Below the pieces are notes generated by a model that saw nothing but the letters and a program-made list of their open reading frames with translations, was not told where the DNA came from and searched no databases. This document shows, piece after piece, positions 1 to 6,745 of a stretch of 13,148 bases of DNA. The stretch spans positions 1 through 13,148 of the forward strand of contig CAUFRO010000049.1 in assembly GCA_959027945.1 (NCBI GenBank), in the 5' to 3' direction. The stretch is from an uncultured Collinsella sp. Lineage in GTDB: Bacteria > Actinomycetota > Coriobacteriia > Coriobacteriales > Coriobacteriaceae. Position 1 is the first letter of the stretch, and every line of letters starts with the position of its first letter. The position numbers and the translations under genes were made by a program.

Positions 1-897
1 GAGCAGACCCTCCTCGTGCGCCTTCACGTCGATCGTCGCCGCCTCGCGCACGGCCAAAGGCGAGATGCCCGCCTGCCCGCACGCGAGAAGAAACGCCTCC
101 CCGATCGCTTCGGCGCACGCACCGCGACGGCACCCTATGCCCGCAACGATACAGGGCACGACAAGGCGAAGCGGCTCGGGCGCAGGCGCCTGCACCCGCA
201 TGCCCGCCGGCATCCCCGTCTCACCGGCGGGCACGACCTCGTCCGTTGTCTCCGCCGCGCGAACGAACGCGCCTGCATTCGCGCCAGCGAACGGCGACAC
301 GACGATATCGGCCCGAGCGCGGTCGGACGCAATGTCTACCCCCTCAGGCGGCTGTCCCGAAATCGGCATGTCGGAATAGAGTGCCACGCGCCCGCCCGAA
401 AGCAGCCGCGCCGACACTCGCTTGATGGCCTCGGGATTCGAAACGGCGAGCCCCGCACAGCGCGCCCACGTATCCACCGCCCACACGCCGCGGACGTCGG
501 TCGCCGTGGTGATGACGGGGATGGCCCCTACCGCGCGGGCCACAGTTTGCGCAAGCTCGTTCGCACCGCCCAAATGCCCCGACAAAAGCGGGACGGCAAA
601 GCGCCCCGCCTCGTCAATCACCACAACCGCGGAATCGGTTGCCTTCGAAGCGACATGCGGCGCGATCGCCCGCACGGCGATGCCCGCCGCGCCCACGAAC
701 AGAAGCGCGTCCGACGCTTCCCACGCGAGCGCCGTCCATGCGCGCAGGTCGGCCTTCCCCTCGCCGAACCCGCGCGAAACGGAAACGTCCCAGCCAGGGT
801 CGTCTTCACCTGTCTGTGCGCAATCGGAAAGCGCGTGTGCGGTGCGCACCGCCAACGCATACCCCCTCTCAGTGAACGCTATGCAGGAAACCCTCAT
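1..897 (-). CDS. cbiG: CbiG, cobalt-precorrin-5A hydrolase (3' end cut by window edge)
   Basis: CbiG opens the delta-lactone ring of cobalt-precorrin-5A and releases acetaldehyde in the anaerobic corrin-ring pathway in the cytoplasm. The frame is open for 299 codons from ATG at 897 to position 1 with no stop, so the C-terminus lies outside. The N-terminal part begins MRVSCIAFTERGYALA and carries LLFVGAAGIAVRAIAP and VPLLSGHLGGANELA, both typical of the family. The C-terminal domain follows with VPCIVAGIGCRRGACAEAI, the usual GIGCRRG signature. The ATG directly follows the TAG of the cbiL remnant (900-898) with no gap, suggesting translational coupling. It is the fourth gene of the leftward cbiF-cbiD-cbiL-cbiG run. 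A fusion to CbiH or another cobalamin enzyme beyond the edge is possible and cannot be checked here. Confidence 0.93.
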   Translation of the reverse strand, partial: MRVSCIAFTERGYALAVRTAHALSDCAQTGEDDPGWDVSVSRGFGEGKADLRAWTALAWEASDALLFVGAAGIAVRAIAPHVASKATDSAVVVIDEAGRFAVPLLSGHLGGANELAQTVARAVGAIPVITTATDVRGVWAVDTWARCAGLAVSNPEAIKRVSARLLSGGRVALYSDMPISGQPPEGVDIASDRARADIVVSPFAGANAGAFVRAAETTDEVVPAGETGMPAGMRVQAPAPEPLRLVVPCIVAGIGCRRGACAEAIGEAFLLACGQAGISPLAVREAATIDVKAHEEGLL

Positions 898-1131
898 CTA
901 GCGCACCACCATCGTCGAGAAGTAGCTGCCCCGATCGGGCACATCGTCGAGCGAGCGGTACACGCGCTCGCCCGGAAGCCCACAGTCCTCTACAAGCTCG
1001 GCACCGTCGAAGGCACCCTCCTCGCAAAGGAAGCGCTTCGTGTCCGCAAGCGAGCGGCGCGCCTTCATGACCACCTTCGTCCCCGGCCAGCCGATTGCAC
1101 GGCGCACCCCGTACAGAACGCCTTTACTCAT
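898..1131 (-). pseudogene. cbiL: cbiL/cobI remnant: precorrin-2 C20-methyltransferase with a large internal deletion
   Basis: The intact 77-residue frame starts MSKGVLYGV, the usual N-terminus of cobalt-precorrin-2 C20-methyltransferases. It then jumps after a few residues to TKVVMKARRSL and continues to a normal C-terminus (VEDCGLPGERVYRSLDD ... YFSTMVVR). Family members are about 220-250 residues long. The missing middle, roughly 150 residues, holds the GxGxGDPELLTLKA segment, the SAM-binding loops and the substrate pocket, so this product should be inactive. The reading frame survived. The start overlaps the cbiD stop by 8 bases (ATGAGTAA), and the TAG directly precedes the cbiG ATG, so operon spacing is unaffected. 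Either a true in-frame deletion or an assembly collapse could explain it. If true, a C20-methyltransferase must be encoded elsewhere or the pathway is broken. Confidence 0.8.
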
Positions 1132-2308
1132 ACGTCGCCCCCAATTTCCCGATAACTGTATCGGCGCCCGACGTGCGGAAAAGCTCGCGGCGCTCGGCGT
1201 CGAACACGACCGCGGCGATGTCGCATGCGCCCGCCGCGCGGCGGCGCAACCTGTCCTCGATTGCCGCAGCGAGCGAGGCGCGCGCAGCGTCCCCCACGCC
1301 GGCGGCCTCGATTACCTCGAGCGCCGCCGTGGTCGTGACCGACGACAGGATCTCACGCACGGTCTTCGCGCCCGCGCCGGCCAAGGCCGCGTGGGCGGCC
1401 AGAATCTCCGCGCGGCAGTCGGCGGTACGCGAATGGGTGTCCATGATGCCGCCCGCGACCTTCACCAACTTGCCGATGTGTCCCACAAGAAGGACATTAG
1501 TAAATCCCTCGCGAACGCAGCAATCAATCGCATCGCCCACAAAGTTGGAGATAAAGACCACCGGCGCACCGTTTAGGTGGAAATGCCCCGAGATGAACTG
1601 CCCGCCGTAGTTGCCGGGCGTGAGCACGACTCCGCGCCGCCCCATAGCCGCATGCTGCCGAATCTCGAGCTCGATGCTGTCGCGCAAAGCAGCGAGGCTG
1701 CGCGGCTCGACGATGCCCGTCGTGCCCAGGATGGAGATGCCGTCCTTTATCCCCAGGTGCGGGTTGAAGGTCTTTTCGGCAAGGGCAACACCCTCGGGTA
1801 CCGAAATCGTCACAGCAATATTTCCAGAAAAGCCGTGCGCGGCGCACACCTCGCGCACCGCCGAAGTGATCATCGCGCGCGGCGTCGCGTTGATGGCGGC
1901 CGCCCCCACCGGCTGCTCGAGCCCGGGCAAAGTCACGCGCCCCACGCCCACGCCGCCATCGACGGAAACTTCCGATTCGCGCGCGGGCACGCCCTTGCTG
2001 CCCGCAGCACCCGTGCCCGACCCCGCATGTTCCACGCGCGCGTACACGAGCACGCCGTCGGTCACATCGGCATCGTCGCCTGCGTCCTTTCGCACGGCGC
2101 ACTGGGCGCACCCCTCACCGATGCATGCGTCGACCACGTTCGCTTCGACGGGCAGCCCGCCGGGGGTGACGATCGACACGAGGCCGACGGGCTTTCGTGA
2201 CAAGAGCATCTCGCAGGCCGCCTTCGCCGCGAGCGCGGCGCAGCTCCCCGTGGTGTAGCCGCAGCGCAGGCGGGTCGTCCCGGTATATATGTAGTGCTCG
2301 AAGGCCAC
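1124..2308 (-). CDS. cbiD: CbiD, cobalt-precorrin-5B C1-methyltransferase
   Basis: CbiD methylates C1 of the corrin ring using SAM in the anaerobic cobalamin pathway, after CbiG. I place the start at GTG 2308 (394 residues), one base after the cbiF stop. The longer in-frame ATG at 2476 would add 56 residues that only mirror cbiF and resemble nothing in the family. Family motifs are clear: GYTTGSCAALAAKAA near residues 17-31, a cysteine-rich CIGEGCAQCAVRKDAGDDADVTDG segment, GNYGGQFISGHF, and the C-terminal SNFVGDAIDCC ... VLLVGHIGKLVKVAGG ... THSRTADCRAE block. The length fits a slightly long CbiD. A GGAAGGCGAG stretch inside the end of cbiF can serve as ribosome-binding site. The 3' end overlaps the cbiL remnant by 8 bases. 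Confidence 0.95.
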   Translation of the reverse strand: MAFEHYIYTGTTRLRCGYTTGSCAALAAKAACEMLLSRKPVGLVSIVTPGGLPVEANVVDACIGEGCAQCAVRKDAGDDADVTDGVLVYARVEHAGSGTGAAGSKGVPARESEVSVDGGVGVGRVTLPGLEQPVGAAAINATPRAMITSAVREVCAAHGFSGNIAVTISVPEGVALAEKTFNPHLGIKDGISILGTTGIVEPRSLAALRDSIELEIRQHAAMGRRGVVLTPGNYGGQFISGHFHLNGAPVVFISNFVGDAIDCCVREGFTNVLLVGHIGKLVKVAGGIMDTHSRTADCRAEILAAHAALAGAGAKTVREILSSVTTTAALEVIEAAGVGDAARASLAAAIEDRLRRRAAGACDIAAVVFDAERRELFRTSGADTVIGKLGATYE

Positions 2309-2309
2309 G

Positions 2310-3101
2310 CTAGCTGCTCGCCTTCCGATACCCCGTGGCAAACGAAGGGTCGTAAAGCTTGCTGCGCTCGTACGACTCCGCTTGCGCGCCGTCGTGCGCA
2401 AGTCCGCCGCGAGCTCCGAGCACGCGGCCCACCACCACGAGCGCCGTGCGGTCGATGCCCTCTCGCGCGCCCGCATCGGCGAGCGTGCCCACTGTACAGC
2501 GCACCACGCGCTCCTCAGGCCAGGTCGCCTTGTACACGAGCGCCGCCGGCTCGTCGGAGCTGCGGCCCGCGGCCAAAAGCTCGGCGGAAAGCTCGGCGAG
2601 CATACCCGAGCTCAGGAAGATGACCATAGTCGAGCCGCTTTCCGCCATGGTGCGCATGCTCTCGCCCGCGGGCATGGGGGTGCGCCCGGAAAGCCGCGTG
2701 ATCACGACCGACTGGCTGATTCCCGGCAGCGTGTATTCCTGGCGAAGCGCCGCCGCGGCACCGCAAAAGCTCGACACGCCGGGCACCACCTCGTAGTCCA
2801 CGCCGCGCGCGTCGAGTGCGTCCATCTGCTCCTGGATGGCGCCGTACAGGCACGGGTCGCCCGTGTGCAGGCGCACCACTTCCTCGCCCCGCGCATCCGC
2901 CGCGCACATCACGTCGAGCACTTCCTCCAAGGTCATGTGCGCGCTGTCGTAGACGATGCAGGATTCCTTGCACTCAGCGAGCAGCTCGGGGTTCACAAGG
3001 CTTCCCGCCCAAACGACCACGTCGGCCGCGCGCAGAAGGCGCGCCCCGCGCAGCGTGATAAGGTCGGCGGCGCCCGAGCCTGCGCCAACGATATGAATCA
3101 T
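2310..3101 (-). CDS. cbiF: CbiF, cobalt-precorrin-4 C11-methyltransferase
   Basis: CbiF (CobM homologue) transfers a methyl group from SAM to C11 of cobalt-precorrin-4. The 263-residue product is full length for this tetrapyrrole methylase family. It starts MIHIVGAGSGAADLITLRGARLL (SAM-binding first strand and loop), then VVWAGSLVNPELL, RLHTGDPCLYGAIQEQMDAL, YEVVPGVSSFCGAAAAL and SVVITRLSGRTPMP, all characteristic of CbiF/CobM. A strong ribosome-binding site (GGAAGGGAAGG) lies five bases before the ATG. It is the first gene of the leftward cbi operon and is divergent from the riboswitch-controlled cbiK operon. I see no riboswitch on its own strand in the roughly 130 bases before the divergent promoter. 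Annotation is secure; how it is regulated is not. Confidence 0.96.
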   Translation of the reverse strand: MIHIVGAGSGAADLITLRGARLLRAADVVVWAGSLVNPELLAECKESCIVYDSAHMTLEEVLDVMCAADARGEEVVRLHTGDPCLYGAIQEQMDALDARGVDYEVVPGVSSFCGAAAALRQEYTLPGISQSVVITRLSGRTPMPAGESMRTMAESGSTMVIFLSSGMLAELSAELLAAGRSSDEPAALVYKATWPEERVVRCTVGTLADAGAREGIDRTALVVVGRVLGARGGLAHDGAQAESYERSKLYDPSFATGYRKASS

Positions 3102-3232
3102 CCGAGCCTTCCCTTCCTGTTTCTCATCTCAACCGTTTACGCCGCCCTTCGCGCAGCGGGCAAAACACGGCGTCTGCGGTGGCAATCGGCGCAAATACGC
3201 AGGCAGGAGGCGCAATGCCGCCCGCCCTGGCT

Positions 3233-3261
3233 TTGACACGTTCACAATTGCCCACTATCAT
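3233..3261 (+). promoter_or_regulatory. Sigma-70-type promoter of the cbiK/ABC operon
   Basis: A perfect -35 box TTGACA (3233-3238) is followed after exactly 17 bases by TATCAT (3256-3261), one mismatch from TATAAT. Transcription would start near 3268, just before the cobalamin riboswitch. The -10 region CTATCATAG is nearly palindromic, so an outward TATGAT also reads on the minus strand, but no good -35 box is spaced correctly for it. Confidence 0.75.
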
Positions 3262-3270
3262 AGTAAAAGT

Positions 3271-3437
3271 TTCGGCAACGAGCATATGACAATCGGATAA
3301 AAGGAAATGACCGGCGCGGCGCCCGCACAGCCCGCGCTGGCTTGCGGAGGGAACCAGGTGGGAATCCTGGGCAAGGGACATTACTGTATAGGACGCGCGG
3401 GCAAACCGCCTCGCGCCCCAAGCCAGACTGCTTCGCC
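3271..3437 (+). ncRNA. Cobalamin riboswitch
   Basis: The conserved cobalamin-aptamer blocks appear in order on the plus strand: GGGAAccaGGTGggAATCC (3349-3367), then ACTGTA (3383-3388), then the 3' block CCCAAGCCAGACTGC (3417-3431). A loose P1 pairing can be drawn between CGAGCA (3279-3284) and TGCTTCG (3429-3435), which sets the approximate limits. The aptamer lies just after the promoter and upstream of cbiK, so adenosylcobalamin or a related corrinoid should repress the plus-strand operon. The limits are by eye; the central blocks are secure. Confidence 0.88.
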
Positions 3438-3444
3438 TTTTCCT

Positions 3445-3550
3445 CACGGCATCGCCGTGGCGTTAGCTCCTTGTGAACCCCGAGGGGTGCGCTTTTCTTT
3501 CGCTTGTGCCGACAAGCAACTGTCGCCGGGGGACCGGCAAACCGAGGAAA
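3445..3550 (+). promoter_or_regulatory. Expression platform and structured leader of cbiK
   Basis: Four simple hairpins follow the aptamer: CACGGC/GCCGTG (3445-3450 with 3454-3459), a short ACCCCGAGGGGT stem (3477-3488) followed by CTTTTCTTTC, GCTTGT/ACAAGC (3502-3507 with 3512-3517) and GCCGG/CCGGC (3525-3529 with 3534-3538). The second, with its T-rich tail at 3492-3501, could be the regulated terminator. The fourth sits just before the ribosome-binding site GAGGAAAGG (3544-3552) and could instead affect translation. I cannot tell from sequence which one is switched. Confidence 0.5.
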
Positions 3551-3559
3551 GGAAAAACC

Positions 3560-4486
3560 ATGTCCGACCAGATGTCACGCCGCGGCTTCATGGGCGCCGC
3601 AGCAACCGGAGCCGTCGCGCTCGCCGGAGTCGCGCTCGCGGGCTGCTCCAACACCTCCGCGAGTTCCGAGAAATCGAGTGAAAAGGAGAAGGCCGTGAAG
3701 CCGGTCATCCTCGTCACGAGCTTCGGCACGAGCTACAACGACTCGCGCCACATCACCATCGGCGCCATCGAAGACGCTATCCGCGAGAAGTACTGGCAGG
3801 ACTACGACATCCGCCGCGCCTTCACCGCGCAGATCATCATCGACAAGCTGAAGAAGCGCGACGGCATCACGATCGACAACATGACCGAGGCGCTCGACCG
3901 CTGCGTGGAAGACGGCGTGAAGGAAATTGTCGTGCAGCCGACGCATCTCATGGCTGGCCTGGAATACGCCGACGTGAAAGACGAGCTCGACAAGTACGCC
4001 GACAAGTTCGACAAGATCTCGCTCGGCGACCCGCTGCTCACCTCCGACGACGACTACAAGAAGGTGGCCGCAGCCATTAAGGAGAACATGGCGTCCTTCG
4101 ACGACGGCAAGACGGCGCTGTGCCTCATGGGCCACGGCACCGAAGCCGATTCCAACGCCGACTATGCCAAGATGCAGGAAGTGTTCAAGAACGAGGGCTT
4201 GACGCAGTTCTTCGTCGGCACCGTCGAGGCTGAGCCGACCTGCGAGGATGTTATCGCCGCCGCGAGCGCCGCAGGGTACAAGAAGGCCGTGCTCGCGCCG
4301 TTCATGGTGGTCGCGGGCGACCACGCGAACAACGACATGGCAGACGAGACCGACCCCGACAGCTGGGCTGCAAAGTTCGTGGCCGCTGGCTTCGAAGTGA
4401 CGTGCCTGCTCCAGGGTCTGGGACAGAACGCCGCGGTCGACGACATCTACGTCTCGCACGTGGACGACGCCATCGCCAAGCTGTAA
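3560..4486 (+). CDS. cbiK: CbiK-type sirohydrochlorin cobaltochelatase, exported Tat lipoprotein
   Basis: CbiK-family enzymes insert Co2+ into sirohydrochlorin, the first committed step of anaerobic B12 synthesis. The start at ATG 3560 (308 residues) has GAGGAAAGG seven bases upstream. The N-terminus combines a twin-arginine motif (SRRGFM, residues 6-11), a hydrophobic stretch and a lipobox LAGC with Cys29, followed by a Ser/Glu/Lys linker. The mature enzyme should therefore be anchored outside the membrane. The catalytic domain begins at about residue 47 (KPVILVTSFGTSYN). It has PTHLMAGLEY, LMGHGTEAD (His192) and VVAGDHANNDM (His255). After subtracting the leader, these two histidines match the metal-binding pair of cytoplasmic CbiK (about His145 and His207, from memory). 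Periplasmic CbiK is known in Desulfovibrio (CbiKP). With an ABC transporter downstream and a cobalamin riboswitch upstream, a role in surface metal loading or removal on tetrapyrroles is inferred. Confidence 0.9.
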   Translation: MSDQMSRRGFMGAAATGAVALAGVALAGCSNTSASSEKSSEKEKAVKPVILVTSFGTSYNDSRHITIGAIEDAIREKYWQDYDIRRAFTAQIIIDKLKKRDGITIDNMTEALDRCVEDGVKEIVVQPTHLMAGLEYADVKDELDKYADKFDKISLGDPLLTSDDDYKKVAAAIKENMASFDDGKTALCLMGHGTEADSNADYAKMQEVFKNEGLTQFFVGTVEAEPTCEDVIAAASAAGYKKAVLAPFMVVAGDHANNDMADETDPDSWAAKFVAAGFEVTCLLQGLGQNAAVDDIYVSHVDDAIAKL

Positions 4487-4495
4487 ACTCGCCGC

Positions 4496-4604
4496 GCACG
4501 GGGGCGCCGGTCGCGTCCCCGTGCAACGGGCATGCGCCTTCCCCGACCGACGGCGCATGCCCGTTGCATTCGCATCCCGCCCGCCCACCGCACGGCGCGG
4601 GCGG
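4496..4604 (+). repeat. Three successive inverted repeats between cbiK and the small lipoprotein gene
   Basis: The 145-base gap holds three stems. The first is GCACGGGG (4496-4503) with CCCCGTGC (4517-4524). The second is a perfect 16-bp stem GCAACGGGCATGCGCC (4523-4538) with 4552-4567 and a 13-base loop. The third is CCGCCCGC (4577-4584) with GCGGGCGG (4597-4604). Stems 1 and 2 share two bases. None is followed by a T tract, so a simple intrinsic terminator is unlikely; attenuation, RNA processing or stabilisation of the cbiK transcript is more plausible. Confidence 0.6.
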
Positions 4605-4631
4605 TCGAAGCGATTGAAAGGAACCCCCTCC

Positions 4632-5165
4632 ATGTTGAAGAAAACCCTCGCCTTCGCCCTGTCAGCGGCGCTTTTCGCGTTCTCGCTCGCCGGCTGCGGC
4701 GGAAATTCAATCGACAGCGCAAAGGCAAGCGATGCCGATTCCCAGGAAAAGACCGAACAGGCGGCCGATGCGCCCGAGGGCGCAAGCGCTGCCCCCATCA
4801 CCGCCGACAAGGTGGCCGACGGCACCTATCCGATCACCGTAGATTCCAGCTCGAACATGTTCAGGATTGTGGACGCCCAGCTCATCGTGGAAAACGGCTC
4901 CATGCACTGCGTGATGACGCTTTCCGGCACGGGCTACGGCAAGCTCTTCATGGGCACGGGCGACGAGGCTGCCGCCGCGAGCGAGGCCGACTTCATCCCC
5001 TATGTGGAAAACGCGGAAGGCAAGTACACCTACGACGTGCCCGTTAAAGCGCTCGACGAGGACACCGCCTGCGCCGCGTGGAGTATTAGAAAAGAGCAGT
5101 GGTACGACCGCACGCTCGTGTTCGAATCCGCCGGCGTCGATCTGCGCGCCGACGCACTGAAGTAA
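4632..5165 (+). CDS. Small surface lipoprotein with a NEAT-like ligand-binding domain (putative)
   Basis: The 177-residue product starts at ATG 4632, with GAAAGGAA upstream. MLKKTLAFALSAALFAFSLAGC is a clear lipoprotein signal peptide with lipobox cysteine 22. An acidic, low-complexity linker (residues 25-60) leads to one domain (about 63-166): DGTYPITV, SSNMFRIVDAQLIVENGSM, MTLSGTGYGKLFMGTGDEA, KYTYDVPVKALDEDTACAAW and WYDRTLVFES. The alternating strands and conserved tyrosines resemble surface domains linked to iron or haem transport in Gram-positive bacteria, but this is a resemblance by eye and not a firm family match. The same pattern recurs in the N-terminal domain of the next gene's product. 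Four bases separate it from that gene. Proposed role: an extracellular ligand-binding or relay protein feeding the ABC transporter. Confidence 0.8.
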   Translation: MLKKTLAFALSAALFAFSLAGCGGNSIDSAKASDADSQEKTEQAADAPEGASAAPITADKVADGTYPITVDSSSNMFRIVDAQLIVENGSMHCVMTLSGTGYGKLFMGTGDEAAAASEADFIPYVENAEGKYTYDVPVKALDEDTACAAWSIRKEQWYDRTLVFESAGVDLRADALK

Positions 5166-5169
5166 CGCC

Positions 5170-6741
5170 ATGCGGTCGATTCTTCCCAAGGGGGAAAACA
5201 GGAAGCGCCACAGCATCGCGGCGCGCGCGGTCGTCTGCGTTCTCGTCGCCCTGCTCGCGCTTCCCTTCGCGGGGTGCAGTGCGAGCCCGAACGCGACCGG
5301 TGCCACGACGGGCTCTCAGGAATACACTGTGAGCGTCTCGCTTTCCGGCGGGTCAGGGCGCGCAAGCATCGCCTCACCAACCACAATTGTGAAGGATGGC
5401 GACACCTACACCGCGACCATCACCTGGTCGAGTTCGAACTACGACAAGATGACCGTCGACGGCGTGGACTACGCGCCCGTAAACGACGGCGGCAACTCCA
5501 CGTTCGAGATACCCGTCACGCTCGACGAGGACATCGCCGTGTCGGCCGAGACCGTCGCCATGTCGACGCCGCACACCATCGACTACACGCTCTACTTCGA
5601 CTCATCCACCATGAAGGAGAAATCGGGCGACGAAGCAAGCGGCGGCTCCCCTGCGGGAACGGCCTCAAGCGCCGCGGCCGACTTCCACAACGCCGATTTA
5701 GGCTGCGGCTGGAAGCCGACGGGGACGCTTCAGCTTGAATACGCCGAGCACTTCACTGTCGACGAGTTCGAAGGCGGCCTGCGGCTTATCTGCATTTCGA
5801 ACGGGGAGCGCTTCCTCGTGGTGCCGCAAGATGCGAAGGTACCTGATGGGTTGAGCTCCGACATCGCGGTCATAAGGCGCCCCGCCGACAAGGTGTACCT
5901 CGTGTCGTCGGCGACGATGTGCCTGGTCGACGCACTCGATGCGAACGACAATATCATCATGTCGGGCACGAAGGCCGACGATTGCTCGGTCGCGGGCTTC
6001 AAAAGCGCACTCGAAAGTGGGGCGATCGCCTACGGCGGCAAGTACAGCGCGCCCGACTACGAGCGAATATCGGCCTCGGGCTGCACGCTCGCCATCGAGA
6101 ATACCATGATCAACCACACACCCGATGTGAAGGAAAAGCTGCAGAAACTCGGGCTCGTCGTGCTCACCGAACAGTCGTCGAGCGAGCCCGAAGCACTCGG
6201 GCGCGTCGAGTGGATTAAGCTTTTCGGCATCCTGTTCGACAAGGAAGACGAGGCCGCGCACCTGTTCAACGAGCAGAAGGCCCGCGTCGAGCAAACGTCG
6301 GGGCTCGCGTCGTCAGGTAAAACCGTGGCGTATTTCTACATTAACTCAAACGGGGCCGCCGTCACGCGGCGGGCGGGCGACTACGTGGCGCAGATGATCG
6401 AGCTTGCAGGCGGCAACTACGCGCTCGATGACGCGCAGACGGCGTCGACGTCAGGCTCGTCAGTAACGCTCGAAATGGAGCGCTTCTACGCGACGGCGAA
6501 GGATGCCGACATCATCATCTACAACGGCACCATCGACGAATCGGTTGTCACCTTGAACGACTTCGTAGGCAAAAACGCGCTATTGTCGCAGTTCAAAGCC
6601 GTGAAGAACGGCAACGTCTGGGTCACAAGCGCCGACATGTACCAGCAGATGACTTCTACCGCCGACATTATCGACGAGCTGCACGGGGCGTTCACCGGCG
6701 ATGACGCGAGCGACTTCCATTATCTGAGAAAGCTCGGCTAG
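5170..6741 (+). CDS. ABC transporter substrate-binding lipoprotein with N-terminal NEAT-like domain
   Basis: This 523-residue protein begins with a basic N-region and a hydrophobic stretch ending in FAGC (Cys36), a lipoprotein signal. Residues about 50-147 form a domain resembling that of the preceding lipoprotein: EYTVSVSLSGGSGRASI, ATITWSSSNYDKMTVDGVDYAPV, STFEIPVTLDEDIAVSAE and IDYTLYFDSS. After a Gly/Ser/Ala linker (150-172) comes a BtuF/FhuD-like periplasmic-binding domain (about 186-520). It includes DIAVIRRPADKVYLVSS, LGLVVLTEQSSSEPEALGRVEWIKLFGILFDKEDEA, MIELAGGNYAL and DADIIIYNGT, the usual helical-spine and second-lobe segments of cobalamin/haem/siderophore binders. Such binders are usually about 300-350 residues; the extra domain explains the excess. 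The gene sits four bases after its neighbour and four before the permease, with no obvious ribosome-binding site, implying coupled translation. The ligand is probably a tetrapyrrole or metal chelate (inferred). Confidence 0.87.
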   Translation: MRSILPKGENRKRHSIAARAVVCVLVALLALPFAGCSASPNATGATTGSQEYTVSVSLSGGSGRASIASPTTIVKDGDTYTATITWSSSNYDKMTVDGVDYAPVNDGGNSTFEIPVTLDEDIAVSAETVAMSTPHTIDYTLYFDSSTMKEKSGDEASGGSPAGTASSAAADFHNADLGCGWKPTGTLQLEYAEHFTVDEFEGGLRLICISNGERFLVVPQDAKVPDGLSSDIAVIRRPADKVYLVSSATMCLVDALDANDNIIMSGTKADDCSVAGFKSALESGAIAYGGKYSAPDYERISASGCTLAIENTMINHTPDVKEKLQKLGLVVLTEQSSSEPEALGRVEWIKLFGILFDKEDEAAHLFNEQKARVEQTSGLASSGKTVAYFYINSNGAAVTRRAGDYVAQMIELAGGNYALDDAQTASTSGSSVTLEMERFYATAKDADIIIYNGTIDESVVTLNDFVGKNALLSQFKAVKNGNVWVTSADMYQQMTSTADIIDELHGAFTGDDASDFHYLRKLG

Positions 6742-6745
6742 CGCC

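Noticed and set aside
16..1155. Long plus-strand open frame of 379 codons opposite cbiG, cbiL and cbiD
   Set aside because: It is the GC-rich antisense frame of real cbi genes. Its product is Arg/His/Pro-rich with no recognisable motif and no ribosome-binding site.
2309..2476. N-terminal extension of CbiD to ATG 2476
   Set aside because: The added residues only mirror cbiF in another frame. GTG 2308 gives the family N-terminus directly after the cbiF stop.
3190..3236. AAAGCCAGGGCGG on the minus strand, which recalls the 3' block of a cobalamin riboswitch
   Set aside because: The other aptamer blocks (GGGAA...GGTG...AATCC and ACTG) are missing upstream on that strand.
3307..3681. Plus-strand open frame of 124 codons covering the leader
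   Set aside because: It overlaps the cobalamin aptamer and the cbiK start; the conserved RNA blocks explain the sequence.
3575..4825. Minus-strand open frame of 416 codons opposite cbiK
   Set aside because: This is an antisense shadow of a well-supported gene; its His/Val/Arg-rich product has no family features.
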